Shown here: in pieces, positions 51,248-64,000 of the stretch
Numbering within the stretch: the stretch's first letter is position 1
Layout: the number at the start of each line of letters is the position of its first letter
Origin: Diacronema lutheri
Taxonomy: Eukaryota; Haptophyta; Pavlovophyceae; Pavlovales; Pavlovaceae
Reading direction: 5' to 3'
Assembly (NCBI GenBank): GCA_019448385.1
Contig: JAGTXO010000021.1
Coordinates: forward strand, 1 to 64,000
DNA length: 64,000 nucleotides
Notes under the pieces: generated by a model
The model's database searches: none
Told to the model about the DNA's origin: nothing
The model's input: only the letters and a program-made list of their open reading frames with translations
Program-made: the position numbers and the translations under genes

Positions 51248-52615
51248 ATGGCCCACGTGCACCGCCTGTTGGTGGTGGCGATGATGCTCGTCTCGCGCGG
51301 GCGGGCGCGGGCGTACGCAGCAGTGGGATTGCCCCGCCCGGCAAGGCTTGCACGACCGCGCGGCGCGCCGCTCTGCACCGTCGCCGCGCCCGCGCCTGCG
51401 CCGCCCGTCGCCGTCGCGCCCGTCGACGAGACGCTGAGCGTCGCGCCTATGATGGACTACACGTGCCGGCACTTCCGGCACCTGATGCGGCTGCTCTCGA
51501 GCCGCGCCGTCCTGTACACCGAAATGGTTGTCGCAAACGCAGTCCAGCACAACCTCGGCGACCTCGAGCGCTGGTATGGCTGCACGGACGGGCACGAGCA
51601 CGGCGCGCCGCGCGACGTGCTGCAGCTCGGCGGGTCGGACGCGGCGATGCTCGCGTTGGCGAGTCGCGCGGCGCTTGCATACCCTTATTCGGCGATCAAC
51701 CTCAACTGCGGCTGCCCGAGCGAGCGCGTCGCCGGCTCGGGCGCGTTTGGCGCGTCGCTCATGCGCGATCCGGCGCACGTCGCCGCGCTCTGCGCGGCGA
51801 TGGCGGACGCGACGGGCGGCGCACTGCCGATCAGTGTCAAGTGCCGGATCGGCGTCGACGACGACGACTCGTACGAGCAGCTCCGCGCTTTTGTCGACGC
51901 CGTCTCCGCCGGCGGCGGTGTCCGCCACTTCATTGTGCATGCGCGCAAGGCGATCTTAAATATGAAGCTGTCGCCGGCGGACAACCGAAAGATACCGCCG
52001 CTCCGGCCCGAGTTGGTGCACGCGCTCGTCGCGGACTACGCGGGCGCGGGCCTGCGCTTCACGCTCAACGGCGGCATCACCAGCCTCACCGACGCGCGCG
52101 CGCAGCTCGATGCGTCGCCGCGCCTTGCGGGCGTGATGATTGGTCGAGACGTAATCAACCGCCCATTCTACTACGCGCACGCCGACCGTGTGCTGTACGG
52201 CTGTGCGGACGCGCGCGCGCGCGCGCCGCCGAGCCGCGGCGACGTCCTCGCCGCGTACGCAGCGTACGCGCGCCAGCAGCTGCAGCTCGGCGCGCGCGAG
52301 AGCGGGCTGCTCAAGCCTGTACATAACCTCTTCCACGGCGAGGCGGGCGGGCGCGCGTTCCGCCGGCAGCTCGCGCGCACGCTCGATGAGCACGGCGCGC
52401 GCGCGGCCGTGCTCGCGCTCGAGGACGTGGCCGCGGCGTGCGTGCCCGACCGGGTGCTCAGCGCGCGCGCGGACGAGCGCGCGCCCGACGCGCCTGAGCG
52501 CGAGGCCGAGCGCGCTGCGGGCGTGGGCGTGGGCGTGGGCACCTCGAGTGCCGGCATGGATGCATCGCACTCACTTTCGCACGCCGAGCGTGGAGTCCAA
52601 TCCTACGTGTGCTAA
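51248..52615 (+). CDS. dusA: tRNA-dihydrouridine synthase, DusA type, with targeting leader
   Basis: FMN enzyme reducing uridine-20/20a of tRNA. 455 residues, one exon, ATG at 51248. The catalytic core starts LSVAPMMDYTCRHFRHLMRL, then YTEMVV, NLNCGCPSERV (active-site cysteine), MRDPAHVAAL, ISVKCRIGVDDDDSYE, FIVHARKAIL and TLNGGI, ending in MIGRDVINRPFYY, all hallmarks of the A subfamily. The first 55 residues begin MAHVHRLLVVAMMLVSRGRA RAYA, a signal-peptide-like stretch followed by an Arg/Pro/Ala-rich segment, as expected for import into a complex plastid; this is inference. The DusA subfamily is bacterial in origin, consistent with an organelle. Confidence 0.9.
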   Translation: MAHVHRLLVVAMMLVSRGRARAYAAVGLPRPARLARPRGAPLCTVAAPAPAPPVAVAPVDETLSVAPMMDYTCRHFRHLMRLLSSRAVLYTEMVVANAVQHNLGDLERWYGCTDGHEHGAPRDVLQLGGSDAAMLALASRAALAYPYSAINLNCGCPSERVAGSGAFGASLMRDPAHVAALCAAMADATGGALPISVKCRIGVDDDDSYEQLRAFVDAVSAGGGVRHFIVHARKAILNMKLSPADNRKIPPLRPELVHALVADYAGAGLRFTLNGGITSLTDARAQLDASPRLAGVMIGRDVINRPFYYAHADRVLYGCADARARAPPSRGDVLAAYAAYARQQLQLGARESGLLKPVHNLFHGEAGGRAFRRQLARTLDEHGARAAVLALEDVAAACVPDRVLSARADERAPDAPEREAERAAGVGVGVGTSSAGMDASHSLSHAERGVQSYVC

Positions 52616-52648
52616 TATAAAGCCGGGCTGCCGAGGTGTGGAATCCAA

Positions 52649-54776
52649 TCAATTTTCGATCTGGAGCGACGAGTAGAGGTTGTGGTGGCGGAGAATGTCG
52701 GTGCGTGTGATGATGCCGACGAGCTCGCCCGAGTCGGACAGCACGGGCAGCCTGCCGATCCCGCGCTCCATGACGAACTCCTCGAGCTCCACAAAGGTCA
52801 TCTGCGGCGAGACGGTTGGCACGTTGGTCCGCACGACGCCCTTCACCTTGCCCGAGCCGCGCCCGCCCTGCGCGGCCTTGACGAGGTCGGAGAACTTGAG
52901 CAGGCCAACCAGCTTGCCCGTCTCGCCGTCCACGACCGGCGCTCCCTTGATCCCGTGCTGCGTGAGCACGGCGCGCGCCTCGTCGACCGTCTGGTCCGGC
53001 CGCAGCGTGATGAGCGCGCGCGTCATGATCGACTCGGCGAGCACCTCGGCGGGAACTTGCGCGCGCACCTCGGCGGCGAGCGCGGCGAGGAGCGCCTGCG
53101 CTTGCAGCAGCGCGGCCGCGTCCTCCGCCGTGTCCGCGGCGGCGGCGGCGCCGCCGTCCGCCATGCTCGCCGCCGGCTCGGCCGGCACGGCGGCTGCGGA
53201 CGCCTCCACGCGCGCCAGCGGGGGCGTGCCGCCGCCTGCCGCGCCATCGCCGAGCTCGGACAGCCGGATCGACGCGGCCGCCGCCTTGGCGTGCCCGCCA
53301 CCGCCGTGCCGCTGCAGCAAGGCGTTGAGATCGACCGTGACCGCTCGCGGGCCGACGCGTCCAATCACGCTCAGATAGTGTGTGCGTCCGCCGCCGCCTC
53401 CACGGTGCATGACGCCGAGCAGCGCGACGTCGCACGCCGTCAGCTCGAGCAGCTCCTCCGCGACGTGCGCCATCCCAGTCATGAAGTGCTCAGTGTCCAC
53501 AGTCACAGTCGCAAACTTGATGCCGTTGTGTGCGCTCACGCTCGCGCCCTGTGACGCGGCCGGCGAGCGCGCGCGCCGCGTGCGCGCGCGAGGCGGACGC
53601 GTGACAGGGACGCGGGGGGTTGGTGCCGCGCGCACGTGAGAGAGCAGGCGCGCGCACGGGCTGCGCGAGGCCGTGCGCGCGCCGCGCGCCGTGCCGCGGC
53701 CCGCGCCGTCCGGCGCGCGCGCTCAAACATCCGCGCCGGACCGGCGCGTGCCCAGCCGCGCGAGGCGCCAGTCGGCCGTGGCGCGCGCGTACGGCGAGGG
53801 CCTGCGTGAGCACGGCGCGCTGGTGCGGCGAGAGCCTCGCCTGCCCAAACTCGGCGATCGCTGACTGTGAAGCACCCTGCTCCATGAGCCAGACGAGCGC
53901 CTTTGCGTCGCGCACGGTCGTGTGCTCGTACGTGAGCGAGCCGGTGTCTGCGCGGATGCCGAGGGCGAAGAGCGTGGCCTCGGCGTCACGCAGCGAGACG
54001 CCGCGCTGCCGCAGCCGTTCGATGAGCAGCGTCGTCGCCGAACCGACGGCCTCAACGATGGACTCGACGTTCGCGTTCGAGGACGCGATGTCGCCCGGCA
54101 CGGGCGTGGCGGCGGGCGGAGCCGGCGCGTTGCGCTCGGCATTGCCGTTGGAGGCCGATGCGGGCTGCGCGCCGTCCGACGGCGCCGCGCCCGCGCTCGC
54201 GCCCGCGCCCGCGGCGGTGTGGTGGTCAAAGATGGTGACCGAGCTTGCGGTGGCCAGCCAGTCAGCCGCGCGGCCGAGGCGCTCGCGCGACTGAGTGTCG
54301 ACGACGCCGATACGGCGGACGTCGGTCGGGCGGATCGTCGCGAACCCGCGGATCGGATATAGGTGCTTGTGGTAGGCGAGGAAGCGCTTGAGCGTCGGGT
54401 TCGCGCCGCGAGGCATCACGACGACGGTCGGCACGTCGCTGTACTCGGCGTTCCACAGCTTGGCGAGGGCGACGGAGCCGGCAAGCGAATCAAAATCAGC
54501 GTTCGTGTGCGTGAGCACCACGTTGCACGGCTCCGCCGCCGCCTCGAACGCGCCGCTGTCGTCCGCGAGCGCCGACGCGGCCGGCGCGGCACGCGGCGCG
54601 GACGCCGAGACGGCAGCGCGCGACGGGCACAGCACGCGGCTGCGGCGCGCCACGCTGGACGAGCTCGCGGGCAGCGCGAGCAACAGCAGCGCCGCGCGTC
54701 GGAGCCCACCGCCCGGCCGCCGCGGCGCCTCGCGCCACCTCGGCCCACGGCACGTGGTGCGGCCCGCTGTGGCCAT
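52649..54776 (-). CDS. DHH-DHHA1 phosphoesterase with two CBS domains
   Basis: Exons 54776-53793 and 53548-52649 (244-bp intron, phase 0, joining QALA to GASVSAHNGIKF) encode 627 residues. The DHH part shows LTHTNADFDSLAGSVALAKL, VVDTQSRERL and TIFDHHT; DHHA1 is marked by HGGGGHAKAAAASIRL; the two CBS domains follow (IMTRALITLRPDQTVDEARA; GAPVVDGETGKLVGLLKFSD; FVMERGIGRLPVLSDSGELV). This is the N-terminal architecture of bacterial DHH/CBS-type tRNA nucleotidyltransferases, but the nucleotidyltransferase domain is missing here. So it probably hydrolyses a phosphodiester substrate (small RNA or cyclic dinucleotide) under adenosyl-nucleotide control. The N-terminus looks like a signal plus transit peptide (LRRAALLLLALPASSS). 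Confidence 0.86.
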
Positions 54777-54819
54777 CGAGGTGCCTTTAAAAGGCGAGCG
54801 CCGGCGGTTGGCCTCGCCG
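54777..54819. promoter_or_regulatory. 43-bp bidirectional promoter with a palindromic CCTTTAAAAGG core
   Basis: Only 43 bp lie between the divergent ATGs of the DHH-CBS gene and tubulin cofactor D. The centre holds gcctttaaaaggcg (54783-54796), a nearly perfect palindrome around TTTAAA that could serve as a TATA-like element for both directions. Confidence 0.5.
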
Positions 54820-61787
<6,968 letters not shown>

Positions 61788-61931
61788 AACTGCATGGGAG
61801 GGCGCGACTCTCGGCACGCAGTGCAACCTGCATGTTGTACGCACCCTTGGAAGTTGCATACTCCCGGGAAAAAAGTGTTGGCGATGGGGACGCCTGTGAC
61901 GGAGATCAAAGTCCGTCGACAGCCGCAGCGC

Positions 61932-62960
61932 TCACACCGAAAGCAGCACATCCACCGGCGAGCCCCTCGCCACGAGCAGCTCGGCGGCGTCGTCGCGCCC
62001 GCGCTCAAACCAGTCGCGCAGAGCGGCGGGCGATGCGCCAAGCACCGCGACGGCAGCGGCGCGCGCGTTCGCCGCCGACCAGTCACACCGCAGCCCGCCG
62101 CCAAGGGAAAGGGGCGGCAATGGCAGCCGCGCCCACGAGCCGTCGCGCGCCGGACACACGTGGAAGCGAGTTGGCAGACCGCCGCGCGCGCGCGCCGCAG
62201 CGGCGCGCGCGTCGGCCGGCGCCGACGCGGCGCGCGCGCACGGCAGGAGCGACGCCTCGCACAGCGTCGAGGCGCCACGCGGGCCAGCCGCCGGCGAGAC
62301 GGTCAGCACGGTGCTGATGCGCAGCCGCTCGAGCGCCGTCGCGGGCAGCCGCGGCAGCGCCGAGCTGAGGCCGCCGCCCACGTGCGCGCGACGCGGCGCG
62401 TCGTCGTCGGCCGCTGGCGGGGCGCCGTCCAGATCGGCCTCGTCGCCGGCCCACGCGCACGACGACGGCACGAATATCCCCTCGTGCTCGGGGTAGCGTA
62501 GCGGCCGGCCGCCCGCGAGGAGCACGTCGAGCGGATGGACTGATCGCGGGATCGCCGCCGAGGCGAGGACGCACGTGAGCAGCGCCTCGGCGTTCGAAAA
62601 GCGGCACAACGTCGCGGGCTCGCCCGTTTCGCACGCCGTCGCGCCGAGGAAGAGCGAGCCCGACGCGTCCGCCAAGGAGCTCGCGCGCACCGAGCCGCAA
62701 CCGGGCTCGAGCTCATGCGCCAGCTGCGCGAACGCGCCGCCGCGGAACGCAGCCTCGGCAAAGCGATCCAGAGCCGACGGCGTCTCGCGCGGCAGGAGCG
62801 CGGCGGCCGCCGCGACGATCGCGCCGCCCGAGGTGCCGGCGAACGCGACCATGTGTGCGCCCCACTTGGGCGCGTCGTGCAACAGCGCGCGCACGACGCC
62901 CAGCTGATAGCAGAGGAGGTGGCCCGAGCCGCTCAGCGAGAGCAGCAGCCGGGGCGGCAT
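61932..62960 (-). CDS. Patatin-like phospholipase-fold protein, catalytic Asp motif altered
   Basis: 342 residues, one exon, ATG at 62960. The N-terminus MPPRLLLSLSGSGHLLCYQL (Gly-rich oxyanion loop) and FAGTSGGAIVAAAAALLP (G-x-S-x-G nucleophile elbow) are those of patatin-like lipases. Further helices (LDRFAEAAFRGGAFAQLA) and LLTCVLASAAIPRSVHPLDV, with the family's SxAIPxxF-like motif, follow. The expected D-G-(G/A) dyad motif reads HVGGGLSSALP, so the catalytic Asp is not where expected. Either the enzyme uses another residue, or it is a non-catalytic relative, or there is a sequence error. It converges on TBCD with 144 bp between stops. Confidence 0.8.
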   Translation of the reverse strand: MPPRLLLSLSGSGHLLCYQLGVVRALLHDAPKWGAHMVAFAGTSGGAIVAAAAALLPRETPSALDRFAEAAFRGGAFAQLAHELEPGCGSVRASSLADASGSLFLGATACETGEPATLCRFSNAEALLTCVLASAAIPRSVHPLDVLLAGGRPLRYPEHEGIFVPSSCAWAGDEADLDGAPPAADDDAPRRAHVGGGLSSALPRLPATALERLRISTVLTVSPAAGPRGASTLCEASLLPCARAASAPADARAAAARARGGLPTRFHVCPARDGSWARLPLPPLSLGGGLRCDWSAANARAAAVAVLGASPAALRDWFERGRDDAAELLVARGSPVDVLLSV

Positions 62961-63070
62961 GCTTTTCCCGCCCTCGTGAGGGCCGAGCCGCGTCCTTCAC
63001 AATCTGGACGCGCCAAATACGAAGTACGCGTTGGGTTGGGGAAGTCCACTCGCGAAAAAAAAGAGGAAAA

Positions 63071-64000
63071 GCAGCCGAGCGGGAAGAGATGTCACGCACG
63101 CGTGCCGGCGGGCGCGCGGGCGGCGGGCCGGAGCTCGCAGTGGCCAATGCGGCCGATGCGCGTGTCGCGCGCTCGGCTGTGGGTGCATCATCAGCTGACG
63201 CACCCGGAGCCGAGCGCGCGACACGCGCTTCGGCCGACTCACTGACTTCCGCATCGGAGGGCGCGCCGGCGGATGCGCCGGTGCGCGCGCCGGCCGCGCA
63301 CGACGCATCGGACGGTGATGCTCATGACGGCGACGGCGCGTTTCTGCAAGGTGCGCATGCTAAGCGGCCCGGCGACCGTAAGCGGCGCATCACGCAGCTC
63401 ATGCACGTGTGGGTAGGCCGTCCATCCGAGCACGTCTCGCTGGTAAAGTACATCGCCGAGGTCAATCAGACTTTCGAGAACGTGGTCTGCTTCAAAACGG
63501 TGCTTCGGGCGCTCCGGCGCTTCGATCAGACCGGGCTCGTCGACATCCCGCCGGCGGCGCCGCGTGTGCGGATGATCGGCGCCGACGGGATCGCGAGGCT
63601 GAAGGCGATTATCGAAAGTCTGATTGACCCATCCGAGCACGTCTCGCTGGTATACCCACACGTGCATGAGCTGCGGGGTGATGCGCCGCTTACGGTCGCC
63701 GGGCCGCTTAGCATGCGCACCTTGCAGAAACGCGCCGTCGCCGTCATGAGCATCACCGTCCGATGCGTCGTGCGCGGCCGGCGCGCGCACCGGCGCATCC
63801 GCCGGCGCGCCCTCCGATGCGGAAGTCAGTGAGTCGGCCGAGGCGCGTGTCGCGCGCTCGGCTCCGGGTGCGTCAGCTGATGATGCACCCACAGCCGAGC
63901 GCGCGACACGCGCATCGGCCGCATTGGCCACTGCGAGCTCCGGCCCGCCGCCCGCGCGCCCGCCGGCACGCGTGCGTGACATCTCTTCCCGCTCGGCTGC
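63071..64000. mobile_element. Foldback-type DNA element with inverted-repeat arms of at least 330 bp
   Basis: The left arm (63071-about 63410) reappears in reverse complement at about 63660-64000, nearly identical, running to the window end. Each arm contains its own hairpin: in the left arm cgcgtgtcgcgcgctcggct (63159-63178) pairs with 63208-63227. The roughly 240-bp centre encodes a helix-turn-helix-like piece (EHVSLVKYIAEVNQTFENVV, then FKTVLRALRRFDQTGL), resembling the DNA-binding region of Tc1/mariner-type transposases, with no catalytic domain inside. A word containing ccatccgagcacgtctcgct occurs twice in the centre (63422 and 63629). Probably a non-autonomous transposon with long terminal inverted repeats; the outer boundary on the right is not visible. 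Confidence 0.6.

Noticed and set aside
63091-63982. Two proteins with identical N-termini on opposite strands
   Set aside because: This is a consequence of the inverted repeat arms, not two genes.

Overview
The window is nuclear DNA of a very GC-rich unicellular eukaryote. Genes are interrupted by GT-AG introns that mostly open with GTGCGCG and close with GCGCAG. Several genes are typical eukaryotic housekeeping genes: Ctf4/AND-1, tubulin cofactor D, SLC25 carriers, PPT1, NUDT9 and HSF. A Rieske oxygenase of the PAO/TIC55 type and a DusA enzyme with a signal-peptide-like leader suggest a photosynthetic alga with a complex plastid. A haptophyte, perhaps a pavlovophyte, fits best, but that is inference from GC content, gene set and intron style, not proof.

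Layout. 1-6.5 kb is mobile-element-like: a YqaJ-type PD-(D/E)XK nuclease fragment, a long Ala/Arg/Pro-rich stretch, a chromodomain, then a Fanzor (eukaryotic TnpB-like) nuclease region with recognisable RuvC-I, -II and -III motifs; the reading frame is broken. 7.3-13 kb holds a BT1 folate/biopterin-type transporter with many frame breaks, PPT1, a RING protein and a small unknown gene. 13-24.8 kb holds an SRCR/eight-cysteine/proline-rich secreted protein, a FAM210-like protein, Ctf4, an OTU protease, a NUDT9-type hydrolase, a small ORF and a tandem universal stress protein. 24.9-32.7 kb is one minus-strand gene of unknown function; six exons add up to exactly 1601 codons plus stop, and two of its introns are almost wholly minisatellite. 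32.8-44.5 kb holds the Rieske oxygenase, an SLC25A39/40-type carrier, a SLC25A42/16-type carrier and a huge single-exon protein of 2426 residues. 44.5-45.9 kb is gene-poor, with a triplicated TACTAAC-bearing repeat and a repeat-gene remnant. 45.9-54.8 kb holds a TIR-like membrane protein, a UPF0126 membrane protein, HSF, an unknown small protein, DusA and a DHH-DHHA1-CBS-CBS protein. 54.8-61.8 kb is tubulin cofactor D (seven exons, 1578 residues exactly in frame), again with minisatellite introns. A patatin-like protein follows, and the window closes inside a long inverted-repeat (foldback) element with a helix-turn-helix-like core.

Two genome-wide habits stand out. First, genes sit head to head with only about 40-210 bp between start codons, at least seven times. 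Second, introns accumulate poly-C tracts (always C on the sense strand) and tandem repeats. No operons, CRISPR arrays, rRNA or tRNA genes were seen.
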